Shown here: in pieces, positions 1 to 8,261 of the stretch
Layout: each line of letters begins with the position of its first letter
How positions within the stretch are numbered: position 1 is the stretch's first letter
Program-made: the position numbers and the translations under genes
The notes under the pieces: model-generated
What the model was told of the DNA's origin: nothing
Database searches by the model: none
Seen by the model: the letters and a program-made list of their open reading frames with translations, nothing else
Source of the DNA: Bacteroidota bacterium
GTDB lineage: Bacteria; Bacteroidota; JABWAT01
DNA: 64,000 bases
Reading direction: 5' to 3'
Assembly: GCA_017303995.1 (NCBI GenBank)
Contig: JAFLBE010000002.1
Coordinates: 91,016-155,015 of the forward strand

Positions 1-210
1 CGAGCCTTTCGTAATGATATTGAACCCGCCAAGTTCAAGAAGGGAATTCATTTTGCTCTTCTCCATTGGGAATTCCTGCTGACTGAGCGTGTATTTTTTA
101 CCAAAAACAGTAATTTGCTTTAAATCGTAAACCCGGGTTGAATCCTGAGCGAGAATTGAATTCGCAAATAATACGAGTAACAGACCTGAAAATATTATTC
201 TGTAAAACAC
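1..210 (-). CDS. TonB-dependent receptor, N-terminal part (cut by window edge)
   Basis: The 70 codons visible run off the left edge in an open frame. They begin with a signal peptide (about 22 residues, hydrophobic core ending in ILAQ) followed by a short stretch reading DLKQITVFGKK, which is typical of the start of a TonB-dependent receptor plug domain. LLELGGFNIITKGS then matches the early plug, where the receptor is usually closed by a small folded domain. The start is GTG at 208-210: GGAGG lies four bases upstream on the coding strand, and the nearby ATG is out of frame. The ligand cannot be told. The neighbouring small Cys-rich membrane protein and importer genes would fit metal, chelate or cobalamin uptake. 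The family call is reasonable; the specificity is unknown. Confidence 0.72.
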   Translation of the reverse strand, partial: MFYRIIFSGLLLVLFANSILAQDSTRVYDLKQITVFGKKYTLSQQEFPMEKSKMNSLLELGGFNIITKGS

Positions 211-303
211 AAAACCTCCATAAATTGAGTTAAGTCATTTAATAAAATAGAAAAACGTGATCACCCGAAGTGAAACGTTAATTAAAAAACAAGCGAGAAA
301 GAC

Positions 304-708
304 TTATACCAAAACGGGAGGTTTGATCAGTTCGGATGTATATCCGGTAGAAAGAGTTTGAAAATCATTGTTTTTTCGGAAGGAAGTTAACTTGCACACA
401 AGACCGGGTAAAATAGCCGGCTGTTGGGTAAATTCAGAAACTGATAATTTCGAAATCAATTTTGGAAGTTGAGATTCCCCTGCTTTTAAAGGATCAGGTT
501 GTTCTTCTTCATCGACGGCTTTTACTTGTTTTTTGAGGTAACATTTACCGTCACATGCAACCACCTTTTTTTCACAGACAGAATTGGCAATCGATTGCTG
601 TTTCAGAAAAAATAGGCCATAGATCATCCCGATCCGGTTAACCTGGATAAATACCAGTAATAACGCAATTACCGGAATAAGCCGTGATGTCGAAAAAAAT
701 CGAATCAT
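304..708 (-). CDS. Small membrane-anchored protein with CDGKCYL motif
   Basis: A 134-residue protein not assigned to a named family with confidence. It has one N-terminal membrane segment (about residues 7-25), then a Cys-containing stretch with CEKK, a gap and CDGKCYLKKQ, an acidic patch, and a long variable C-terminus ending in IKPPVLV. Small proteins with a C-x(n)-CxGKCYL signature occur in Bacteroidota next to TonB receptors and are suspected to touch metal handling; that is inference. I chose ATG at 706-708. A GTG 36 bases upstream is also in frame, but it would start inside a dispersed repeat. The gene lies between the leucine-dehydrogenase gene and the truncated TonB receptor on the same strand, 93 bases before the receptor, so co-transcription with the receptor is plausible. 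Confidence 0.6.
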   Translation of the reverse strand: MIRFFSTSRLIPVIALLLVFIQVNRIGMIYGLFFLKQQSIANSVCEKKVVACDGKCYLKKQVKAVDEEEQPDPLKAGESQLPKLISKLSVSEFTQQPAILPGLVCKLTSFRKNNDFQTLSTGYTSELIKPPVLV

Positions 709-722
709 AAAATGGGAATTAA

Positions 723-870
723 CCACGAAAAGCACGAAACACACGAAAAAATACGAAAAGACGGCTTTTTGGGAAAATGCAAATATCTTTTAAACTTTTT
801 ATGGTTTGAAAAAATTGGCATTTAACTAAAAGAATTTGTTTTCTTTCGTGTATTTCGTGTGTTTCGTGGA
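723..870. repeat. Inverted pair of CACGAAACACACGAAA-type repeats
   Basis: The stretch 723-759 consists of iterated ACGAAA words (cacgaaaagcacgaaacaca and so on). The stretch 843-870 is its near reverse complement (tttcgtgtatttcgtgtgtt and so on). The two arms face each other across about 85 A/T-rich bases between the small membrane protein and the dehydrogenase gene. Words of this kind are dispersed repeats in many bacterial genomes. Whether the pair folds as a transcript-end hairpin is not known. Confidence 0.6.
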
Positions 871-885
871 AAAAGGTATTTGTTT

Positions 886-2004
886 TTACCGGTGCCGTCC
901 GCTCATTTCACCGAGGCGACCAGAGAATTCACTTTTGCTCACATAAACTGATTTGATTCCGCCAATGAGTTCCAGACGTTTTTCAGCAAACAGATTTGCA
1001 GCTTCATAGGTCGGAATCTTGTTTTCACGGGCGATGGAATAAATTTTGAGCATCAGATCATAAATACTTCTTGCCTGAGTCAATGCTTTTTCCTGGTTGT
1101 AACCTTCAAGTTCATTGGCAACGTTGATCAGTCCGCCGGCATTGATCACATAGTCGGGTGCGTAGAGAATTCCTTTTTCCAGGAGCATTTGTCCGTGTTT
1201 TTTCTCATCAGCAAGCTGGTTATTCGCAGCACCGGCGATGATTTTTGCTTTCATTTTCGGGATGGTTTCGTCGTTTACTGTTGCACCTAATGCACAGGGC
1301 GAATAAACATCCATATCAAGATCAAAAAGTTCAGAAGGTGCAACCCCGATTGCGCCATAATCATTTACAACCCGGGTTACCCGTTCATCATCAATATCTG
1401 TGATGTAGACTTTGCATCCTTCTTTTCTTAAATGGCCAACGAGATAGGAACCCACATGACCAGCACCCTGAACGGCAATGGTTTTTCCGGTGAGGACATC
1501 TGTTCCAAACATTTCTTTAACTGTGGCCTTGATTCCCATATAAACGCCAAGTGCCGTAACCGGTGACGGATCACCCGAACCGCCAAGTTGTTTTGAAATT
1601 CCGGTCACGTATTTCGTTTCAGCACGAACCCATTCCATATCGCGGGTTTCGGTGCCCACATCTTCAGCTGTAATGTACCGACCGGCAAGTCCTTCAATAA
1701 AGCGACCGAAAGACCGAAAAAGAGCTTCATTTTTATCTGTTTTAGGATTTCCAATAATGACGGCTTTTCCGCCACCAAGATTGAGCCCGGCAGCAGCAGC
1801 TTTGTAAGTCATTCCGCGGGATAGGCGAAGCACATCTTTCAGTGCAGCCGCTTCATCTTCGTAAGCCCACATCCGGGTTCCGCCAAGTGCAGGTCCGAGA
1901 GTCGTGTTGTGAATTGCAATGATGGCTCTGAGTCCAGTTCTGTTATCAGAAAGATAGACAACCTGTTCGTGGTCACGCAGGCTCATCGAATTAAAAACGT
2001 CCAT
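886..2004 (-). CDS. Leucine dehydrogenase (Glu/Leu/Phe/Val dehydrogenase family)
   Basis: NAD-dependent amino-acid dehydrogenase that would interconvert branched-chain amino acids and their 2-oxo acids with release of ammonia, in the cytosol. At 372 residues it has the length of leucine dehydrogenases rather than the longer glutamate enzymes. The N-terminal substrate domain carries GGGKAVI (about residue 75) with the catalytic lysine and DVGTETRDM with the catalytic Asp region. The Rossmann domain carries VQGAGHVGSYLV (about residues 180-190). The ATG is preceded by AGGAGA on the coding strand, and only 11 bases separate it from the end of the upstream ABC ATPase gene, so it is the last gene of the btuFCD-like operon. 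Pairing with a cobalamin importer is odd. One speculative link is branched-chain catabolism through the B12-dependent methylmalonyl-CoA mutase. Valine or phenylalanine as main substrate cannot be excluded. Confidence 0.87.
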   Translation of the reverse strand: MDVFNSMSLRDHEQVVYLSDNRTGLRAIIAIHNTTLGPALGGTRMWAYEDEAAALKDVLRLSRGMTYKAAAAGLNLGGGKAVIIGNPKTDKNEALFRSFGRFIEGLAGRYITAEDVGTETRDMEWVRAETKYVTGISKQLGGSGDPSPVTALGVYMGIKATVKEMFGTDVLTGKTIAVQGAGHVGSYLVGHLRKEGCKVYITDIDDERVTRVVNDYGAIGVAPSELFDLDMDVYSPCALGATVNDETIPKMKAKIIAGAANNQLADEKKHGQMLLEKGILYAPDYVINAGGLINVANELEGYNQEKALTQARSIYDLMLKIYSIARENKIPTYEAANLFAEKRLELIGGIKSVYVSKSEFSGRLGEMSGRHR

Positions 2005-2015
2005 TTTTTGGTCTC

Positions 2016-2828
2016 CTATGGTTTGGTCATTGGGTCTGAGTTTGTCCGGAATTCAGACGCCGCCACCTGAACATGAATAAAATCATTTTCCTGGCGGATG
2101 GTCACCGGTATTTCAAAGGCTTCACGGATGGCAGTTTCGGTCAGAACTGCAGTTGCAAATCCGGATTGGTAAAGTTGCCCGCAACGTAAAATCACGGCAT
2201 GAGTACTGAAACTGGCAGCTAAAGTCAGATCATGGCAGGCGGTTATAATCGTACAGCCGGTTTGAATCTGAAGATCTTTAAGCAATCTGAAAATTTCAAT
2301 CTGATGTTTCAAGTCGAGATGGGCTGTTGGTTCATCCAGAATGATGCAGCCGGCTTGCTGAGCAAGAGCACGGGCAATCCAAACCCGTTGCTGTTCACCA
2401 CCCGAAAGCTGGGCAATTGGCTTCCCCTTTAAATGGGAAATGTCAGCTTTTTTTACAGCAGAATCAATCTGAATCTGATCGTGTTCTGAAAGCAATCCCA
2501 TCCAGCTTAAATAAGGTGTTCTCCCAGTCGAAACCAGTTCTTCAACGGTCATGTTGAAAAGTAAATCCTGTTTTTGCGGAACGTAGGCTACATTTTTTGC
2601 CCGTTCACCGGCAGAAATGGAACTGAATTCACGTCCATCGAAAAAAACGGATCCGGAATCAGGGGTTAAAATCCCGCACAATAATTTGAGAAGGGTTGAT
2701 TTTCCGCTGCCGTTAGCGCCAACAATTGAAACAAAGCTTCCGGCCGGAAAGTCAAAGGAAATCTGGTCAAGGGCATGGAATTTCTGTCCGGGATAGTGGA
2801 AAGAAACCGAGTTAAGCCGAAAACTCAT
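2016..2828 (-). CDS. btuD: ABC transporter ATPase, cobalamin/siderophore type
   Basis: The ATP-hydrolysing subunit of a FecCD-type importer, peripheral to the inner membrane. In its 270 residues I see Walker A GANGSGKST (37-45), the Q-loop region AYVPQKQ (about 81-87), the signature LSGGEQQ (141-147), Walker B CIILDEP (161-167) and a D-loop and H-loop in the expected places. The start codon overlaps the stop of the permease gene by four bases, so translation is coupled. The family tail (about residues 215-270) is typical of the BtuD/FecE/FhuC group. Substrate choice between cobalamin, haem and siderophores depends on the binding protein, so the symbol is the best guess. Confidence 0.82.
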   Translation of the reverse strand: MSFRLNSVSFHYPGQKFHALDQISFDFPAGSFVSIVGANGSGKSTLLKLLCGILTPDSGSVFFDGREFSSISAGERAKNVAYVPQKQDLLFNMTVEELVSTGRTPYLSWMGLLSEHDQIQIDSAVKKADISHLKGKPIAQLSGGEQQRVWIARALAQQAGCIILDEPTAHLDLKHQIEIFRLLKDLQIQTGCTIITACHDLTLAASFSTHAVILRCGQLYQSGFATAVLTETAIREAFEIPVTIRQENDFIHVQVAASEFRTNSDPMTKP

Positions 2829-3805
2829 GTGGACTGCTTTCGCATTAAGGCTATAAAAAAGGGAGCACCGAGAAAAGCAGTTATGGCGCCGACCGGTAAT
2901 TCAACCGGGAAAAGTGCAGCACGGGCAATCCAGTCTGCAATCATCAGCAGCATACCGCCGCCAAGAAAAGAAAATGGAATGAGGTAACGGTGGTCAAAAC
3001 CATAAAACCGGCGCAAAATATGCGGAATGACAAGACCAACAAACCCAATTATCCCGCTCACACAAACCGCAAGTGCTGTCAATGCTGAAACATAAAGATA
3101 GGAGACTTTCTTTATCCGGTCAACGGGAATTCCAACCTGACTCGCAACTTCTTCTCCTGTCAATATCAGGTTGTAGGCGTAGGAATAACGGTAAACCAGT
3201 AGAATGATCAGAAGAATAATCGGGAAAAGTGTAAAAATAACGGATGAGGATCCAAGGCTCAGATTCCCCATCAGCCAGGTGATGGCGGTTCGAAGTCCAT
3301 CGCCCAGAAAAGTAAATGACATAAAAATCAAAGCAGAGACAAAAGCACCCATCATAACACCGCCTAAAAGCAGGCGGCCATTGTCAATCCGGCCATAACG
3401 AAGCCCGGTGAAATAAACAACAACCATGACCAGAACCGCACCGGTGAAAGCACCACCAATCTGAAAAGAAAAAAGAGAAGCACCCAGAATCAGAGGAAGA
3501 ATTGCACCAAAAGAAGCACCTGAGCTGATTCCCAGAATGTAAGGTTCTGCAAGCGGATTTCTGACGATGAGCTGAAGAACAAGTCCTGAAACGGCAAGAG
3601 CACCACCAGTCATGAGTCCGTTTATCACTCTGGGCAACCTGACTTCCCACAAGATTGAAGATAAAATCGGATCATCAAATCCGGTCAGAAGCATCTGGAC
3701 TGAAACACTTCCCGGTTGAACCAAAAGACAAAACAGAAAAACCGGAATCAGTATAAGAAGCCAGACAGACAAATGAAGAAGAAGTGTGTTTACACGAAAA
3801 GTCAT
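2825..3805 (-). CDS. btuC: FecCD-family importer permease
   Basis: Inner-membrane permease of 326 residues, the normal size for BtuC/FecD. It is strongly hydrophobic with about ten membrane segments. RLPRVINGLMTGGALAVSG (about 57-75) is the hallmark start of the FecCD core, and NPLAEPYILGISSGASFGA (about 84-102) is the conserved loop. IPHILRR (about 270) near the end is the coupling region facing the ATPase. It overlaps the binding-protein gene by four bases on one side and the ATPase gene by four on the other. The three genes therefore make a tightly coupled btuF-btuC-btuD unit that would move a chelate across the inner membrane after an outer-membrane receptor has admitted it. Confidence 0.85.
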   Translation of the reverse strand: MTFRVNTLLLHLSVWLLILIPVFLFCLLVQPGSVSVQMLLTGFDDPILSSILWEVRLPRVINGLMTGGALAVSGLVLQLIVRNPLAEPYILGISSGASFGAILPLILGASLFSFQIGGAFTGAVLVMVVVYFTGLRYGRIDNGRLLLGGVMMGAFVSALIFMSFTFLGDGLRTAITWLMGNLSLGSSSVIFTLFPIILLIILLVYRYSYAYNLILTGEEVASQVGIPVDRIKKVSYLYVSALTALAVCVSGIIGFVGLVIPHILRRFYGFDHRYLIPFSFLGGGMLLMIADWIARAALFPVELPVGAITAFLGAPFFIALMRKQST

Positions 3806-4722
3806 GGTTTTAACCTGGAATTCAGATCTGCAACCGCATCAGCAACCCGTGGGCCGGGACGAAGGTACAAATCGGGATTTACTTTGAAGACTTTCCCGGA
3901 TTTTACTGCTTTCAGATTTTTGAACGGACCTTTAAACAATTCAGGATCAGGGTCATCTTCGGATGGCCAGAGAATAACATCCGGGTTCATCTTTAATAAT
4001 CCTTCCTGATTGATAACCGGATATCTTTCAGGTCCGGATGGCACAACATTGAAACCGCCTGCTTTTTCAAGAATATCATCAAGAAAAGATCCTTTAGCTG
4101 CAGAAATCAGTGGTTTTTCATTTAATAGAGTAAATATGGATGGTTTCGAAGGAAGAATGGAAAGCTTTTCTGTTTTTTCAATCATGGATTTTATAACAGA
4201 ATCTGCCTGTGATTCATGTCCCGTTAATTCCCCTATTAATTGAATCGTTGCAAGAATTTGATCCCAGGATGACGGATTGATGGTAAAAACAGGAATCCCG
4301 GCACTTTTCGCCCGGTCAGAAATGGCCTTTGGATTTCCGTCAGCAGTAACAAGAATTAAATCTGGTTGGAGCTGAAGCATCGACTCCAAATTTGGGTTGG
4401 TTAGACCGCCGGTTCTTGGTTTTGTTTTGGCTGCATCAGGGAAGGTGCAAAAATCAGTCACACCGGCAATTTGATTTCCTGCCCCGATTGCAAACAGGAT
4501 TTCTGTGATATTGGGAGCAAGGGAAATGATTTTTTCAGGGCGGATGGGAACAGTAACTTCCTGACCGATTGCGTCAATGACAATTTTGCCAGGTTTATCT
4601 TCTTTTTTTGGTGAACAGGAAGTAAGAAATACCAAAGTGAAAAGAAAAAATGCAAAGAAAAACCTTTGATAAAAGGAAGGAATAATACAGTTTTTAGATG
4701 ATTCTAACCGGAGTTTTTGCAT
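3802..4722 (-). CDS. btuF: Periplasmic chelate-binding lipoprotein, BtuF-like
   Basis: Substrate-binding protein of the importer, tethered by lipid: the lipobox LTSC puts the modified Cys at residue 36 after a rather long positively charged start. The mature part reads as a helical-backbone metal-receptor fold: RPEKIISLAPNITEILFAIG at about 62-81 is the first lobe, followed by GGLTNPNLESMLQLQPDLIL, the usual binding-cleft turn of BtuF-like proteins. At 306 residues it fits the family. The gene is the first of the btuFCD unit and is separated from the upstream outer-membrane gene by 219 bases of hairpin-rich DNA. Cobalamin is the favoured ligand because of family resemblance. I saw no convincing cobalamin riboswitch, so a siderophore or haem ligand remains possible. 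Confidence 0.8.
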   Translation of the reverse strand: MQKLRLESSKNCIIPSFYQRFFFAFFLFTLVFLTSCSPKKEDKPGKIVIDAIGQEVTVPIRPEKIISLAPNITEILFAIGAGNQIAGVTDFCTFPDAAKTKPRTGGLTNPNLESMLQLQPDLILVTADGNPKAISDRAKSAGIPVFTINPSSWDQILATIQLIGELTGHESQADSVIKSMIEKTEKLSILPSKPSIFTLLNEKPLISAAKGSFLDDILEKAGGFNVVPSGPERYPVINQEGLLKMNPDVILWPSEDDPDPELFKGPFKNLKAVKSGKVFKVNPDLYLRPGPRVADAVADLNSRLKP

Positions 4723-4941
4723 TTAAATAATTTTTGGTTTCACCGCCGTCAGCCAGTCGGCGAAGTGGCAAACAAAGTGCCCATTAAATCGAATCTGTGT
4801 TTGAGTCGGTCAAAAGACCGACGAGTTCAGATTCGATGAGGGCCGGCGTGCCAGCCACAAGCCAAAGACTGGGTGGGCGGAATGGGTTTTGGGTACTTTT
4901 GCCCAGTCAAAAGTACCTTTCCTAAAAAAGGAACTTAATTC
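4723..4941. repeat. Hairpin-rich intergenic element
   Basis: Three nested or adjacent stem-loops fill this 219-base gap. ATCGAATCTG at about 4788-4797 pairs with CAGATTCGAT at 4831-4840, enclosing an inner GTCGGTC-AAAA-GACCGAC hairpin. GGTACTTTTG pairs with CAAAAGTACC at about 4896-4921 (loop CCCAGT). CGCCG and CGGCG pair near 4743-4761. The layout resembles dispersed REP-like elements seen between genes in Bacteroidota rather than a protein-coding or known riboswitch region. It could stabilise or separate the outer-membrane and btuF messages. Confidence 0.55.
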
Positions 4942-6840
4942 TCAGTTCCATATCCACCAGACAAGCCCTAAATGAACCCGTGAAATCGGCATCGGGTAGC
5001 CCTGATACAATTCATAAGGTTCATTGGTCACATTTTCCCAGATCAGGTGAAAGATGATGTCACTCACTTTGGCTCTCACGATCAGGTCAACCTTTTTGGT
5101 GTTTCCAGATTTTGTGCCGGGGTCATAAAATACTGAATTATACCGGTTATCGAGATAAACGCCGATTCCTGAACTCTGATACGTTCCTTCAATACCGGCT
5201 TTCAGGTAAAGATGATCAGTAAAAAACAGATCGGTGTAGAAAAATCCAAGTTGAACTTTATGTTTTGGAAGAACGCCAGAATCAGTAAATAGATAAGTTC
5301 CTTCAGTTTCCAGCACATTCCATGCATGAATAAAGGTGAAGAAAAGTGAAGTTGATGAAAGATCAGGTGCTGAGCCGATGCTTGCAATAGAATCAGGGAC
5401 AACCCGACCGGTTGTAATTCCCGCACCGCCAAATTCAGTGTGGGTGGCTGCAAGTCCGGCAGACCAAACGAACTTATCATTAACCTGGGTAATTTTTATT
5501 TCAGTTTCTCTGATGTAGTCGGTAAGTTCATAATTCTGACCTTTACCTTTTAAAAAGGCATCCAACCAGGAAACCGGTCGTTCGGTAAGGCTGTATCTTC
5601 CGTTGAGTATAAACCCGAATAAAGGGAGCTCACCTGCACCAAAAAGTTTTTTCCCGTCAGCCTGCCGGTTATTGAATTCGTGACGATACCCGGCGCGAAG
5701 TGAAGCACCTAGCCAATCCCATTCAGCCTCACCGCCAACCGGGATATGACGGTAACGGGTATAATCGGGTAGAAAATCTGAATTATGAATTTGTTCCTGG
5801 CGGATTCCGGCAGTAAACCGGAGCGTTACCACAGAAAGTGTTAATCCGAGCTGATTTGAAATCTGATTGACGTCATACCGGGCAGTGGTGGTAGATGCAG
5901 AATTATTCCAGTCGTCAATTGGCCGATCAGTTTTTGAATAACCGGTTTGGTAGGCAGAAAATAATCGGTTTGAAACAATTAGTCCCACCAGAGTATCAGA
6001 ATAATTCCAGGCAATCTGCGAAATAAAGAGCCGGTTTCTGTTTGTGGCAGACGGACTCATAAACCGCATCGAAAGTGGATTGGAACGTGAACCTTCACCG
6101 GCAGCAAGAAGGGAATCATCCATCCCGCCGGGATTTCCTGAAGAAAGCCGGTCAGAAGAAAGGAAGTAGTGAATGGAGTTGTGAATCCCGATTTGCTGGA
6201 GGAATCTGGCCGTCAGTTGATATTGATCAGTTGATCCGGGTAAAACGCCAGAAGATCCGCCACTTGCTTCGAATGGGCCGTCAAATGTTTTTCTTCCAAC
6301 CCCAAACTGACCCGACCAGTTTTCAGTGAGCCGGGCTGTAAAAACACCTTCAAATAACTGCAGGTTTTCAAATCCCTGCTGATAGGAAATGGTGGTAACA
6401 GGTTGTGCATAAGTTTTTAAAGGGCCATTAAGCTCCCAGCTGATTGGCGCCGAACTTTCGAGTGAGGCAACAGGTTTCATTCCTGAAAGTGTGGTTAACA
6501 TCAAAAAGGATGGATAAAGTGAACCTGTTACAGGATCTGTTATTTCCATTCCGTTTAGCAGGAAAGTTTGGTCGGATGGACGAAGTCCGTGGTAAAAATA
6601 GGCAGAACGTTGACCTGGTCCATATGCTGAATAGGTTATTCCCGGTTCAGCAAGATTCCGGGCATCATTAAGATCATAAAAATCACTATAATACCTTGAA
6701 GAATCAGAAAAATCATGAAGAAAATTTGCCGATTGAGCTGGTGTAACCAGTTTTGAAGTTGTTACGTGGCTGTGATCAACTGAATCTGACTTTTCAGCCT
6801 GAAACGTAAAAAAGAAAGCAAGAAGCGCAAATGTTGTCAT
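4942..6840 (-). CDS. Outer-membrane beta-barrel protein, TonB-receptor-like
   Basis: A 632-residue exported protein with a signal peptide and a long series of alternating-residue strands ending in the aromatic tail WWIWN, as expected for an outer-membrane barrel. Residues about 80-110 contain FLLNGMEITDPVTG, reminiscent of the plug of TonB-dependent receptors, but the region before it is short and I see no TonB box. It is therefore a reduced or divergent receptor or a putative porin. It starts one base after the stop of the YbjN-like gene and is followed, after a hairpin-rich gap, by btuFCD. It is a good candidate for the outer-membrane entry point of the same substrate. Function is inferred from position. 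Confidence 0.62.
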   Translation of the reverse strand: MTTFALLAFFFTFQAEKSDSVDHSHVTTSKLVTPAQSANFLHDFSDSSRYYSDFYDLNDARNLAEPGITYSAYGPGQRSAYFYHGLRPSDQTFLLNGMEITDPVTGSLYPSFLMLTTLSGMKPVASLESSAPISWELNGPLKTYAQPVTTISYQQGFENLQLFEGVFTARLTENWSGQFGVGRKTFDGPFEASGGSSGVLPGSTDQYQLTARFLQQIGIHNSIHYFLSSDRLSSGNPGGMDDSLLAAGEGSRSNPLSMRFMSPSATNRNRLFISQIAWNYSDTLVGLIVSNRLFSAYQTGYSKTDRPIDDWNNSASTTTARYDVNQISNQLGLTLSVVTLRFTAGIRQEQIHNSDFLPDYTRYRHIPVGGEAEWDWLGASLRAGYRHEFNNRQADGKKLFGAGELPLFGFILNGRYSLTERPVSWLDAFLKGKGQNYELTDYIRETEIKITQVNDKFVWSAGLAATHTEFGGAGITTGRVVPDSIASIGSAPDLSSTSLFFTFIHAWNVLETEGTYLFTDSGVLPKHKVQLGFFYTDLFFTDHLYLKAGIEGTYQSSGIGVYLDNRYNSVFYDPGTKSGNTKKVDLIVRAKVSDIIFHLIWENVTNEPYELYQGYPMPISRVHLGLVWWIWN

Positions 6841-6841
6841 A

Positions 6842-7258
6842 TCAGAGTGGATTCAATCCGCTGGAAATCCTTTTTTTGGACTCATAAGCAAGTTTGGTAA
6901 TATATTGAACTGAGGGAATAATATCCTCAATTCTGGCTGTGGCCAACGGAACAGAATCATATACAACCAAATTCTCTTCATTATTGATTGCCATAAGTGA
7001 AAATCCGCCATAATCCATCCCAAGATTATTTCTCAGCAGAAATTCAGTTAATTCGGGTTCCAGTTTGATTGTTCCCGCAATGGAAAAGTATTTCAGCATG
7101 GGTTCTTTAACCTGGTTTTCAATGGTAATCACAATGACTTCCTGGATGTCAGTTGATTCCATGGGTAGTCTGAGCAGGTAATTGCTGTGAACTTCGGTGT
7201 AAGATCCGCCAAGTTTGGTGGAAACTGATTCGACTATTTCAAGAAGAGTATAGGGCAT
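6842..7258 (-). CDS. YbjN/CesT-like small protein
   Basis: A 138-residue cytoplasmic-looking protein without signal or membrane segments. Its shape (an N-terminal helix, a strand-rich middle and FLLRNNLGMDYGGFSLMAIN followed by a loop and an amphipathic C-terminal helix) resembles the YbjN/type III secretion-chaperone-like fold. In that fold the similar stretch LLRxNLxxxxGxFxL is the most recognisable part. No catalytic residues are apparent. The gene lies four bases after the beta-lactamase-like gene and one base before the barrel gene, so it is probably translated with both. A chaperone or sensor role is only a fold-level guess. Confidence 0.5.
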   Translation of the reverse strand: MPYTLLEIVESVSTKLGGSYTEVHSNYLLRLPMESTDIQEVIVITIENQVKEPMLKYFSIAGTIKLEPELTEFLLRNNLGMDYGGFSLMAINNEENLVVYDSVPLATARIEDIIPSVQYITKLAYESKKRISSGLNPL

Positions 7259-7262
7259 AAAA

Positions 7263-8261
7263 CTACCTGGTTAGCTCGTCAAAAAGCATTTTGGTTATAA
7301 TTCCTGTTGCAATAATGCCATTATTTTCAATTGTTTTCTTTTCATCTGCCTGATTTTCACAAATAACAGCAAAAGAAACCACATGGTCCTGGAAAAGTAT
7401 CAGACCGAAATCACCTTTGAGTTTAAATGTGCCACCGGACCGGTGAGCAAGTGAAAAACCGGGAGAATCAACCGGCATAAATCGGGGAGCCATGGTATCG
7501 TCGTTTGAATTGCGCATCAGAGTTAAAATCTGATCACTCACTTCCTGACTAACAATTTCACCTTTGTACAATTTTTCAGCAAGCGTGGTAAGATCAGCAG
7601 CAGTTGAATAGGCAACACCAAAATTCTTTGATTCGTCTGAATTGGATTTGGTATCGTATCTGAGGAACTTATTCAAAAGTTTGGTATCAGTTAGACCATA
7701 TTTGGCCATCACTTCATTAACATATCCGGTTTGGGATTGGATATCTTTCCCAAACTGATCAATTACAACATTTGTTGCCACGTTATCGCTGGCAATGATT
7801 GTTAATTTTGCCAGATCACTGAGCAAAAAAGCATAATTGCCATCAAGAAATTGAATATCACCCGATCCTGCAACTTTATCCTTAGGTGAAAGGGTTGTTT
7901 TTGCATCTGCTTTGAGAAGTCCATCATTAACGGCCTGATACCAAGCCGCAACAACTGGAACTTTGATCATTGACGTTACCGGAATCCGCTCACGGGAATT
8001 GATTGCAATCGATTTGCCAGATTTTAAATTTCGGGCCAGAACACCCACTTTTACCTGATACTGATCTGCAATGGACGCAATTTTTTCTTCTATTGTAAGT
8101 TCAATGACAGGCTTAATGGTTGAATCAGAAGGTGATTCGGTGGTTGATGTCCAGGTTCCGCCGGTTTTGGGTTTTGTTGTTTCCTGACCACCGGAACAAC
8201 CTGTGAACATTCCCGACAAAACAACAACGGCAGATAAATAAGATAAAGTTTTCATTTTCAC
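7263..8261 (-). CDS. Class A beta-lactamase-like serine hydrolase lipoprotein
   Basis: Exported lipoprotein (lipobox FTGC, Cys22) of 332 residues with a Ser/Thr-rich linker and a beta-lactamase/transpeptidase-like domain. Visible are the nucleophile motif SMIK (97-100) and SDN in the sequence IASDNVATN (about 178). The KTG box of typical enzymes is replaced by RSGG near HRSGGTFKLKGDFG. The omega-loop glutamate of true class A beta-lactamases (ExxLN) is not evident in the corresponding stretch, so efficient penicillin hydrolysis is doubtful. A cell-wall hydrolase, esterase or binding role is possible. It is the first gene of the minus-strand block and diverges from porX across 321 bases. Confidence 0.72.
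   Translation of the reverse strand: MKMKTLSYLSAVVVLSGMFTGCSGGQETTKPKTGGTWTSTTESPSDSTIKPVIELTIEEKIASIADQYQVKVGVLARNLKSGKSIAINSRERIPVTSMIKVPVVAAWYQAVNDGLLKADAKTTLSPKDKVAGSGDIQFLDGNYAFLLSDLAKLTIIASDNVATNVVIDQFGKDIQSQTGYVNEVMAKYGLTDTKLLNKFLRYDTKSNSDESKNFGVAYSTAADLTTLAEKLYKGEIVSQEVSDQILTLMRNSNDDTMAPRFMPVDSPGFSLAHRSGGTFKLKGDFGLILFQDHVVSFAVICENQADEKKTIENNGIIATGIITKMLFDELTR

Noticed and set aside
304..744. Longer form of the CDGKCYL protein starting at GTG 744
   Set aside because: The extra 12 codons lie within the CACGAAA repeat and precede a typical Met-Arg signal start at 708.
4723..4941. Cobalamin riboswitch upstream of btuF
   Set aside because: The gap has strong hairpins, but the conserved riboswitch core (the GCCACTG B12 box and flanking conserved words) was not found. 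The text looks more like dispersed palindromic repeats.
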